Source: Hyphomicrobiales bacterium
Lineage (GTDB): Bacteria; Pseudomonadota; Alphaproteobacteria; Rhizobiales; Rhizobiaceae
Length of the DNA: 42,644 bases
Assembly (NCBI GenBank): GCA_900468805.1
Contig: UEIF01000057.1
Location: 1-42,644, forward strand
Direction of reading: 5' to 3'
Made by a program: the position numbers and the translations under genes. The notes under the pieces were generated by a model that did not search any database, was not told where the DNA came from, and saw only the letters and a program-made list of their open reading frames with translations. Position 1 is the stretch's first letter, and each line of letters starts with the position of its first letter. This document shows, piece by piece, positions 26,968 to 33,153 of this stretch.

Positions 26968-28155
26968 ATGCAGCATACGCGCGAAGTTTTCGACTGGGCC
27001 GATCCCTTCCGGCTTGTAGAGCAACTGACCGACGAGGAGCGCATGGTGCAGGACACCGCCCACGCATACGCGCAGGAAAAGCTCGCGCCCCGCGTTCTCG
27101 AAGCCTTTCGTCACGAGAAGACCGATCCCGAGATCTTCCGCGAGATGGGCGAACTCGGCCTTCTCGGCCCGACGATCGATCCGAAATATGGCGGCGCCGG
27201 TCTCGGCTATGTCGCCTATGGTCTGATCGCGCGCGAGGTTGAGCGCGTCGACAGCGGCTATCGCTCGATGATGAGCGTGCAATCCTCCCTCGTCATGGTG
27301 CCGATCGACGCTTTCGGCTCCGAGGAGCAGAAGAAGAAGTATCTGCCGAAACTTGCGACCGGCGAATGGATCGGCTGCTTTGGCCTGACGGAACCCAATC
27401 ACGGCTCCGATCCGGGCTCCATGGCGACCCGGGCAAGGAAGGTCGATGGCGGCTATAGCCTGACCGGCTCCAAGACCTGGATTTCGAATGCACCGATCGC
27501 CGATGTCTTCGTCGTCTGGGCAAAGACGGAGGACGGGCTGATCCGCGGCTTCATCCTGGAAAAAGGCTGGAAGGGGCTCTCGGCGCCGAAGATCCAGGGC
27601 AAGGTTGGGCTTCGCGCCTCGATAACAGGCGAAGTCGTGATGGACGAGGTCTTCGTGCCGGAAGAAAACCTGCTGCCTGACGTCACCGGCCTCAAGGGAC
27701 CTTTCACATGCCTTAACTCGGCCCGCTTCGGCATCGCGTGGGGCGCGCTGGGTGCTGCCGAGGCCTGCTACGCCATGGCTCGGCAATATACGCTCGACCG
27801 CCAGCAGTTCGGCCGTCCGCTTGCCGCCAACCAACTCATCCAGAAGAAACTTGCCGACATGGCGACGGAAATCTCGCTCGGGCTTCAAGGATGTTTGCGG
27901 CTCGGCCGCATGAAGGAAGAGGGCCATCCGCCGGTCGAGCTGACCTCCATCCTGAAGCGCAATTCCTGCGGCAAGGCGCTGGATATTGCCCGCGCAGCCC
28001 GCGACATGCTGGGCGGCAACGGCATTTCGGATGAGTTCGGCGTTGCCCGCCATCTCGTCAATCTGGAGGTGGTCAACACCTATGAGGGAACGCATGACAT
28101 TCATGCGCTCATTCTCGGCCGCGCGATCACGGGCATTGCCTCCTTCTCCAACTAA
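26968..28155 (+). CDS. gcdH: Glutaryl-CoA dehydrogenase
   Basis: This 395-residue acyl-CoA dehydrogenase matches the glutaryl-CoA branch closely: GCFGLTEPNHGSDPGSM, GSKTWISNAPIADVFVVWAK and the C-terminal NTYEGTHDIHALILGRAITG with the catalytic glutamate at about residue 373. The enzyme oxidises and decarboxylates glutaryl-CoA to crotonyl-CoA with FAD, in lysine, tryptophan and aromatic breakdown. GAGGAGA precedes ATG 26968; a GTG 18 bases upstream is less likely. It is divergent from the cupin gene and has its own palindromic operator. Confidence 0.92.
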   Translation: MQHTREVFDWADPFRLVEQLTDEERMVQDTAHAYAQEKLAPRVLEAFRHEKTDPEIFREMGELGLLGPTIDPKYGGAGLGYVAYGLIAREVERVDSGYRSMMSVQSSLVMVPIDAFGSEEQKKKYLPKLATGEWIGCFGLTEPNHGSDPGSMATRARKVDGGYSLTGSKTWISNAPIADVFVVWAKTEDGLIRGFILEKGWKGLSAPKIQGKVGLRASITGEVVMDEVFVPEENLLPDVTGLKGPFTCLNSARFGIAWGALGAAEACYAMARQYTLDRQQFGRPLAANQLIQKKLADMATEISLGLQGCLRLGRMKEEGHPPVELTSILKRNSCGKALDIARAARDMLGGNGISDEFGVARHLVNLEVVNTYEGTHDIHALILGRAITGIASFSN

Positions 28156-28202
28156 TTCGGCCGCACACAAGGCGAATTGCAACGGAGTTAACAATGTGCA
28201 AA

Positions 28203-28243
28203 CCTCCCCTCACCGCGGCAGAATGGCCGGCGGTGCAAGGGGG
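28203..28243 (+). other. Hairpin overlapping the ribosome site of the DUF4126 gene
   Basis: CACCGCGGC (28211-28219) pairs with GCC and GCGGTG (28226-28235) with one bulge. The outer CCCC (28206-28209) can pair with GGGG of the AAGGGGGA ribosome-binding site (28238-28243). Confidence 0.45.
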
Positions 28244-28251
28244 ATTTGCCT

Positions 28252-28710
28252 ATGTTTCTGCTGCTCGCACTCCTGATCGGTGTCGTTGCCGGTCTTCGCG
28301 CCATGACTGCACCGGCCGCCGTCGCCTGGGGTGCCGCACTCGGCTGGTACGATCTCTCTCAGACGCCGCTTGCTTTCATGGGCTACCAGTGGACACCTTG
28401 GATCTTCACCATACTGGCTGTCGTTGAGCTCATTACCGACCAGTTGCCCACCACGCCGTCACGCAAGGTGCCGATCCAGTTCGGCGCCCGCATCGTCATG
28501 GGCGCGCTTTCCGGCGCCGTGATCGGGGCAGCCAGCAGCCTGCTCTTCGGTGGCCTGATCGCCGGCATTATCGGCGCTGTCATCGGCACGCTTGGCGGGG
28601 CTGCCGTTCGCAGCAGGCTCGCAGCCTCCTTCGGCCAGGATCGCCCGGCGGCCCTGATCGAAGACGCCGTCGCCATCATCGGTGCGATCATCATCGTAGC
28701 AGCAGTCTGA
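28252..28710 (+). CDS. DUF4126-family small membrane protein
   Basis: This 152-residue hydrophobic protein has about four membrane segments. It carries the features I associate with DUF4126: GLRAMTAPAAVAWGA near the start, ELITDQLPTTPSRK in the middle, and a glycine-rich GGLIAGIIGAVIGTLGGAA. Its function is unknown. ATG 28252 follows AAGGGGGA. The stop overlaps the start of the flavin reductase gene by one base (TGATG), which ties their expression together. Confidence 0.75.
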   Translation: MFLLLALLIGVVAGLRAMTAPAAVAWGAALGWYDLSQTPLAFMGYQWTPWIFTILAVVELITDQLPTTPSRKVPIQFGARIVMGALSGAVIGAASSLLFGGLIAGIIGAVIGTLGGAAVRSRLAASFGQDRPAALIEDAVAIIGAIIIVAAV

Positions 28711-30071
28711 TGAAGACCTTCGACGCGATCTTCATCGGCGCCGGCCAAGCGGGCCCGTTCCTGGCCGCCCGCATGGCGGAAAAAGGTATGAAGGTGGCGC
28801 TGATCGAACGCAAGTTCCTCGGCGGCACCTGTGTCAATGCCGGTTGCATGCCGACGAAGACGCTGGTGGCAAGTGCGCGTGCCGCCCAGGTGGCGCGGCG
28901 CGGGGCCGAGTACGGCGTGCAGATACCGGGCGAGATCGCAATCGACATGAAGACGGTGCGTGGGCGAGCCGAGACGGTTACCATGAATGCGCGAAACGGC
29001 CTGAGCGGCTGGTTCGACGGCATAAAAACCATGACCGTCATCTACGGCCATGCCCGCTTCACGGCTCCCAAGGAAGTCGCCGTCAACGGCGAGACGCTGA
29101 CCGCACCGAAGATCTTTCTGAATGTCGGCGCGCGGCCGACGATCCCCGACATGCCGGGCCTTGCCGACATCGATTACCTGACCAGCACCGGCATCATTCA
29201 TCTCGACAGTCTGCCCAAGCATCTCGCCATCATCGGCGGCAGTTATATCGGCCTGGAATTCGCGCAGATGTATCGGCGCTTCGGAGCAGACGTGACCGTG
29301 ATCGAGCGCGGCCCGAAGCTCGCCTCCAGAGAGGATGAGGATATTTCTGATGCGATCGCCGATATCCTCAGATCCGAGGGCATAAAAATCCATACCGACG
29401 TCAACAACATCAGCTTCGCAAAGAGTGCCAACGGTGCAACCATCACGGTCGATTCCGAAACGATCGAGGCAAGCCATGTACTTGTTGCCACCGGCCGCAC
29501 GCCGAATACCGACGATCTCGGCCTCGATGTTGCGGGCGTAGCCACCGACAAGCACGGCTTCATCACCGTAGACGACCGGCTCGCCACCAATGTGGACAGC
29601 ATCTGGGCGCTTGGTGATTGCAACGGCCACGGCGCTTTCACCCATACATCCTACAACGACTTCGAAATAGCTGCCGCCAACCTGCTCGACGGCGGGGACC
29701 GAAAGGTTTCGACCCGTATTCCGGCCTATGCGCTTTACATCGACCCGCCACTCGGCCGCGTCGGCATGACGGAAAAGCAGGCCCGCGCCTCCGGCCGCAA
29801 GATCCTGGTCTCGACCCGCCCGATGAGCCGGGTCGGCCGTGCCAACGAGCGCGGCGAAACCAAGGGCTTCATGAAGGTAATCGCCGATGCCAAAACAAAG
29901 GAAATCCTCGGTGCCGCGATCCTCGGCATCGAGGGTGACGAGGCGATTCACGGCTTCATCGATGCCATGAACGCCGGCACGACCTATCCGGTGCTGCAAT
30001 GGTCCATGCCGATCCATCCAACCGTCTCGGAATTGATTCCGACGCTGCTCGGCGACCTGAAGGCGGTCTGA
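28710..30071 (+). CDS. Pyridine nucleotide-disulfide oxidoreductase (mercuric reductase-like, no metal-binding head)
   Basis: This 453-residue class I flavoprotein disulfide reductase has FAD motif IGAGQAGPFLAARMA, the redox cysteines C41 and C46 in GGTCVNAGCMPTKT, NAD(P) motif IIGGSYIGLEFAQ, FAD contact IWALGDCNG, and a C-terminal IHPTVSELIP that keeps the active-site histidine and glutamate. It lacks the N-terminal heavy-metal domain of MerA and the distal cysteine pair used for mercury, so mercury reduction is unlikely. The substrate is unknown. It is coupled to the DUF4126 gene upstream and followed by dedA on the same strand. Confidence 0.85.
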   Translation: MKTFDAIFIGAGQAGPFLAARMAEKGMKVALIERKFLGGTCVNAGCMPTKTLVASARAAQVARRGAEYGVQIPGEIAIDMKTVRGRAETVTMNARNGLSGWFDGIKTMTVIYGHARFTAPKEVAVNGETLTAPKIFLNVGARPTIPDMPGLADIDYLTSTGIIHLDSLPKHLAIIGGSYIGLEFAQMYRRFGADVTVIERGPKLASREDEDISDAIADILRSEGIKIHTDVNNISFAKSANGATITVDSETIEASHVLVATGRTPNTDDLGLDVAGVATDKHGFITVDDRLATNVDSIWALGDCNGHGAFTHTSYNDFEIAAANLLDGGDRKVSTRIPAYALYIDPPLGRVGMTEKQARASGRKILVSTRPMSRVGRANERGETKGFMKVIADAKTKEILGAAILGIEGDEAIHGFIDAMNAGTTYPVLQWSMPIHPTVSELIPTLLGDLKAV

Positions 30072-30126
30072 TCCGACAACGGTACAGCGCTAGCTCGGCA
30101 TCGCAATCAGTAACGAGGCAGGCCAG

Positions 30127-30693
30127 ATGTCCATCGAGCTTATGATCGAGAATTACGGCCTCCCGGCCATCTTTCTCGGCACCGCCTTTGAGGGTGAGAC
30201 AGCGGCCTTTCTCGGCGGCGTCATCGCGCATCGCGGCCTTCTGACCTATTGGGCCGCCTCAATGGCGGCTTCGGCAGGGTCCTTTGCCGGCGACCAGATG
30301 TGGTTCTTCGCTGGTCGCTACGCAGCCCAATGGAGCTTCGTTCGTCGCCTCATGGAAACGCCGGCGCTGGCGCGGGTAACACAGCTTCTCGAAAAATACC
30401 CGACGGGCTTCATCTTCGTGTTCCGCTTTCTGGTGGGATTGCGAACAATCAGCCCGATCGTGATCGGCACGACGCGCATATCGACGCAGAAGTTCCTCGT
30501 CATCAATCTTCTGGCAGCGCTGGTCTGGGGCCAGATTTTCACCGCACTCGGCTATGCCTTCGGACATGGGATAGAACAGATGCTCGGTCGCCTTCCGCTA
30601 CACAACCATCTTCTGATCGCACTCGCAGCCGCGGCCGTCATCGCGGCCGCGGTGCTGCTCCACAGGATGAAACCATTCACAAGGCACCCCTAG
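30127..30693 (+). CDS. DedA-family membrane protein
   Basis: This 188-residue inner-membrane protein belongs to the DedA (SNARE-associated / VTT) family. The acidic start FEGETAAFLGG, the GDQMWFFAGR segment and the conserved FRFLVGLRTISPIVIGTTRIS arginine region fit the family, whose members move phospholipids or undecaprenyl phosphate across the membrane and affect envelope stress. It follows the flavin reductase by 55 bases and converges on the dehydrogenase gene, with CCCCTAGGGG across the junction. Confidence 0.85.
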   Translation: MSIELMIENYGLPAIFLGTAFEGETAAFLGGVIAHRGLLTYWAASMAASAGSFAGDQMWFFAGRYAAQWSFVRRLMETPALARVTQLLEKYPTGFIFVFRFLVGLRTISPIVIGTTRISTQKFLVINLLAALVWGQIFTALGYAFGHGIEQMLGRLPLHNHLLIALAAAAVIAAAVLLHRMKPFTRHP

Positions 30694-30700
30694 GGGCACC

Positions 30701-31744
30701 TTACTCCATGACGATCTGCAGCTTGACGTCATCAGGGCGCGCCTCGACCGCGCGGTCGAAAGCCTTGATCGAATTTTCGAAGGTGAAGGTCTCGGAGATC
30801 AGCGGCTTGAGATCAACGCGGCCCGATCCCAGAAGCGCGATCGAACGCTCGTACTGGTGCGCATAGCGGAACACCGTCTCGATGCGGATTTCCTTGGTGG
30901 AAGCCGTGGAGACGTCGAAGCCGATCGGATTGACCGGAAGGCCGACGACAACGATGACGCCGCCCGGACGCGGCAGGGCCATGATCGTCTCCCACGCCTT
31001 CGGCGAACCGGAGCATTCGAAGACCACGTCGGCCCCCCAGCCATCGGTCAATCGGCTGACTTCCTCGGCAAGGTTCTTCTCGCGGATATTGACCGGGATA
31101 ACGCCCTGATACTGGGCGGCGATATCGAGCTTCGGCTGGGCGAGGTCGGCGACAATCGCGCGGGCGCAACCACCGGCAAGGGCGGCAATCGCTACCATCG
31201 TGCCGATCGGACCGGCGCCGAGAACAACGGCGGTATCGCCGGGTGCGATCTTCGCCTTGGTCGCGGCCTGCATGCCGACCGCAAAAGGCTCGACCATCGC
31301 ACCTTCGGCAAAGCTGACATTGTCGGGTAGCTTGAACGTATAGTTGGCGGGATGCACGACCTCAGGCGTCAGCACGCCATGGATCGGCGGCGTCGCCCAG
31401 AAGGCGACAGCAGGATCGATATTGTACATGCCGAGCCGGCTCGCCTTGGAATTGGGATCGGGAATGCCGGGTTCCATGCAGACGCGGTCGCCGACCTTCA
31501 GATGCGTCACACCGGCACCGACCTCGACCACCGTGCCTGCCGCCTCATGGCCGAGTACCATAGGCTCGTTGACGACGAAGGGGCCGATCTTGCCATGCGT
31601 GTAATAGTGCACATCAGAGCCGCAGACGCCCACGGTATGGATCTTGATCTTCACCTGCCCGGGTCCCGTCTCCAGAGGCAGATCGATATCGCGAAGCGCA
31701 AGCTCATGCTGGCGCTCCAGTACCAGCGCACGGACTTTGGTCAT
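30701..31744 (-). CDS. Zinc-dependent NAD polyol dehydrogenase (xylitol/sorbitol type)
   Basis: This 347-residue medium-chain dehydrogenase has the catalytic zinc ligands C41 (GVCGSDVHYY) and H66-E67 (GHEAAG), and the dinucleotide motif VLGAGPIGTMVAI. An aspartate (VADLAQPK) indicates NAD rather than NADP. The structural-zinc cysteines are missing (EPGIPDPNS), as in sorbitol dehydrogenases. Best matches by eye are xylitol, sorbitol and L-arabinitol dehydrogenases, which oxidise polyols to ketoses. GGGAAGGAA precedes the ATG. It stands alone, with a 239-base upstream gap. Confidence 0.85.
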   Translation of the reverse strand: MTKVRALVLERQHELALRDIDLPLETGPGQVKIKIHTVGVCGSDVHYYTHGKIGPFVVNEPMVLGHEAAGTVVEVGAGVTHLKVGDRVCMEPGIPDPNSKASRLGMYNIDPAVAFWATPPIHGVLTPEVVHPANYTFKLPDNVSFAEGAMVEPFAVGMQAATKAKIAPGDTAVVLGAGPIGTMVAIAALAGGCARAIVADLAQPKLDIAAQYQGVIPVNIREKNLAEEVSRLTDGWGADVVFECSGSPKAWETIMALPRPGGVIVVVGLPVNPIGFDVSTASTKEIRIETVFRYAHQYERSIALLGSGRVDLKPLISETFTFENSIKAFDRAVEARPDDVKLQIVME

Positions 31745-31983
31745 GATCGGTTTCCTTCCCTATGGCTCCCGCGATTCATGGGATGCCCTTGCGGCCGACT
31801 ATAAGACCGCAACGCCCAGCAATTCAATCATATCCAGGAGGCTTTTGCTCAATATATGACGAAATGCTCACACGCTTATCACCCGAAAGATAGGCGCTCC
31901 CTAGACGTCTGTATGATTTCGCCAGAACTCGCCGAGGACTATATTTCTGTTCAAGGATCACGGCAAAGTGGAAGGAGAAAGCA
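31745..31983. other. Intergenic gap between polyol dehydrogenase and small protein gene
   Basis: This 239-base divergent region presumably holds both promoters. I see no convincing paired -35 and -10 boxes or strong palindrome in it. Confidence 0.4.
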
Positions 31984-32184
31984 ATGAAGCACGACAACGA
32001 CAATGTCGCCAGGAATTCGGCTTCCAACTCGCAGATAACAAGACGGCTCCGCGAATTTTGGCGCAACCTGGTCGATGAAGCGGTCGCAACACTCCGACAA
32101 GGGCGCCAGCCACAGCCGCTGCTTCAGCCGGTGCGGGTTATTGCAAGGATGCGGGATCGAAATCGGCCCCAGCAGCGTTATTAG
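31984..32184 (+). CDS. Small basic hypothetical protein, 66 aa
   Basis: I do not recognise this protein. It is hydrophilic and rich in arginine, asparagine and glutamine, starting KHDNDNVARNSASNSQ. A possible amphipathic helix (RRLREFWRNLVDEAVATL) lies at about 20-37, followed by an RNRPQQRY tail. It has no signal peptide or membrane segment. The strong GGAAGGAGA ribosome site seven bases before the ATG is the main reason to call it real. It lies 74 bases before the CopC-like gene and may share its transcript. Confidence 0.5.
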   Translation: MKHDNDNVARNSASNSQITRRLREFWRNLVDEAVATLRQGRQPQPLLQPVRVIARMRDRNRPQQRY

Positions 32185-32258
32185 GCATGCGCCGGCATGG
32201 CGTGACGGGGCATAACGCTCCCGGCACCATGCGGATCGGCAATCCAAGGAAGACCGTC

Positions 32259-32621
32259 ATGAAATCGATTGTGTCATTCTGCCTATTCGCATCGCTTCTC
32301 TTTGCCGCAAACGAGGCTTCTGCGGCGATCGAGGAAGCATCGCTTCCGCCGCCACAGCAGGAAGAACAGCTGGTGCCGGCGAACCTCGAACTCACCTTTA
32401 CCGGGCCAGTCGATCTTACGCGCTCGACAGCCATCCTGCTCGACGCGCAGGGCACGGCATTGCCGACGGGCAAGCCATTCCTCTCCGGCCCGGAAGGATC
32501 CGTCTTCAAGATCCCGCTCGATCCTTCGATGGCACCCGGCCTCTACACGCTCAACTGGCGCGTCCTCTCGATGGACGGTCATAGCGCCGAAGGCCACTAC
32601 CAGTTCAAGGTCGATCCTTGA
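32259..32621 (+). CDS. CopC-like periplasmic protein lacking the N-terminal histidine
   Basis: This 120-residue protein has a signal peptide (KSIVSFCLFASLLFAANEASA) and a CopC-type beta-barrel: ANLELTFTGPVD, PLDPSMAPGLYTLNWRVLSMDGH and EGHYQFKV. The WRVxSxDGH segment is the hallmark of CopC, periplasmic copper carriers. The usual mature N-terminal histidine ligand is absent (the mature end reads AIEEASLPPP), although H108 of DGH and H113 remain. Copper binding is therefore doubtful or altered. AAGGAAG precedes ATG 32259; the upstream in-frame extension lacks a signal-peptide pattern. No copD or copper ATPase lies nearby. Confidence 0.75.
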   Translation: MKSIVSFCLFASLLFAANEASAAIEEASLPPPQQEEQLVPANLELTFTGPVDLTRSTAILLDAQGTALPTGKPFLSGPEGSVFKIPLDPSMAPGLYTLNWRVLSMDGHSAEGHYQFKVDP

Positions 32622-32651
32622 ACCTACCAACATTGCGCTGTTCGATATCGC

Positions 32652-32677
32652 GCCGTGCCCTCGAGGCACGGCTTTTT
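32652..32677 (+). terminator. Intrinsic terminator after the CopC-like gene
   Basis: GCCGTGCC / GGCACGGC form an 8-bp stem around CTCGA, followed by TTTTTGTTT. It separates this gene from the kdp control region. Confidence 0.85.
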
Positions 32678-32721
32678 GTTTATACCGACCTGCCGATGGC
32701 GCCCCAATTCCGGCTTCGAGC

Positions 32722-32783
32722 GCATAAAGGCATTTATAAGATTTTTATATTGATGCCTCCTGGCCAATCTCGAACCTTTATGC
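32722..32783. promoter_or_regulatory. Putative KdpE-binding region upstream of the kdp operon
   Basis: TTTATA at 32733-32738 and 32744-32749 are in direct repeat 11 bp apart (TTTATA-N5-TTTATA), close to the TTTATA-N5-TTTACA element bound by KdpE in E. coli. The pair sits inside AGGCAT / ATGCCT (32728-32733, 32753-32758). A 9-bp inverted repeat GCATAAAGG / CCTTTATGC lies at 32722-32730 and 32775-32783, and GCATAAAAGG recurs at 32840-32849. Confidence 0.55.
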
Positions 32784-32844
32784 ACTTCGGCCGCATATTA
32801 ATGTCCGAGAGATCGCAAAGATCATCTCCACGCCAGAAAGCATA

Positions 32845-32876
32845 AAAGGTGCCGCCCCGCCAGGATGGCGCCCTTT
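32845..32876 (+). other. Terminator-like hairpin in the kdp leader
   Basis: AAAGGTGCC can pair with GGCGCC-C-TTT (one GT pair and one bulged C) around a 13-base loop, followed by TTTGTCTTGTCT. It lies before the first small gene and could attenuate the operon. Confidence 0.45.
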
Positions 32877-32884
32877 GTCTTGTC

Positions 32885-32912
32885 TGACTCCAAGAATAAC
32901 AAACCGGAGTCA
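32885..32912 (+). promoter_or_regulatory. Hairpin sequestering the first Shine-Dalgarno of the kdp operon
   Basis: TGACTCC (32885-32891) and GGAGTCA (32906-32912) are perfectly complementary across a 14-base A-rich loop. The GGAG in the 3' arm is the only ribosome-binding site for the 27-aa gene starting at 32919, so the stem would hide it. Confidence 0.55.
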
Positions 32913-32918
32913 AGATCG

Positions 32919-33002
32919 ATGATGGATATAATTCTACTCGGCACTGCAGTCGTATTCTTCGGACTATGCTTTGCCTATACGCGCGCCTGCGACAGGCTTT
33001 GA
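32919..33002 (+). CDS. 27-aa small membrane protein preceding kdpF
   Basis: The frame starts with two ATG codons and encodes 27 residues: MMDIILLGTAVVFFG, then LCFAYTRACDRL. One membrane helix covers most of it, and the C-terminus is short and positively charged (R-ACDRL). GGAG lies nine bases before the first ATG. It ends 11 bases before kdpF. From memory, small unannotated reading frames with a similar FF-LC-AY-R-C-D/E-R pattern lie beside kdpF in other bacteria, but I cannot check this. It may be an accessory peptide of the Kdp pump, as KdpF is. Being under 60 codons, it is easily missed by gene callers. Confidence 0.65.
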   Translation: MMDIILLGTAVVFFGLCFAYTRACDRL

Positions 33003-33013
33003 AGGAGACACCA

Positions 33014-33103
33014 ATGACCCTCGATTACATCTTGAGCGGTGCCGTGACCGTCTTTCTCACCGTCTACCTCACCTACGCCCTCATCCGCCCAGAACGTTTC
33101 TGA
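33014..33103 (+). CDS. kdpF: KdpF, small stabilising subunit of the Kdp potassium pump
   Basis: This is a 29-residue single-helix protein, TLDYILSGAVTVFLTVYLTY then ALIRPERF after the initial methionine. The length and the L-I-x-P-E-R/K-F end match KdpF (E. coli KdpF ends ALINAEAF). KdpF packs beside KdpA in the membrane and stabilises the complex. AAGGAG six bases upstream gives a strong ribosome site. It lies between the 27-aa protein and kdpA. Confidence 0.88.
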   Translation: MTLDYILSGAVTVFLTVYLTYALIRPERF

Positions 33104-33108
33104 AAGAG

Positions 33109-33134
33109 CCGGCGCTTCTGATCGAAGCAGCCGG
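33109..33134 (+). other. Hairpin between kdpF and kdpA
   Basis: CCGGCGCTTC pairs with GAAGC-A-GCCGG, giving a 10-bp stem with one bulged A and the loop TGATC. It ends 19 bases before the kdpA ATG, which itself has a weak ribosome site. Confidence 0.6.
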
Positions 33135-33153
33135 GTACTGAAAGTTTCCTCCC

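Noticed and set aside
26753..27067. Long N-terminal extension of the cupin protein
   Set aside because: It would run through the gcdH promoter and start; the protein from 26752 is a complete cupin with a strong AGGAGG.
28194..28427. 77-codon plus-strand frame overlapping DUF4126
   Set aside because: It has a decent ribosome site, but its body is out of frame with the DUF4126 gene and reads as arginine/cysteine-rich shadow; kept only as a possible leader frame in the findings.
28383..30017. 544-codon open frame on the minus strand
   Set aside because: It is the shadow of the disulfide reductase gene and part of DUF4126; composition is low-complexity and no motif is visible.
28710..30071. Mercuric reductase (merA)
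   Set aside because: It lacks the N-terminal metal-binding domain and the C-terminal cysteine pair; no other mer genes are present.
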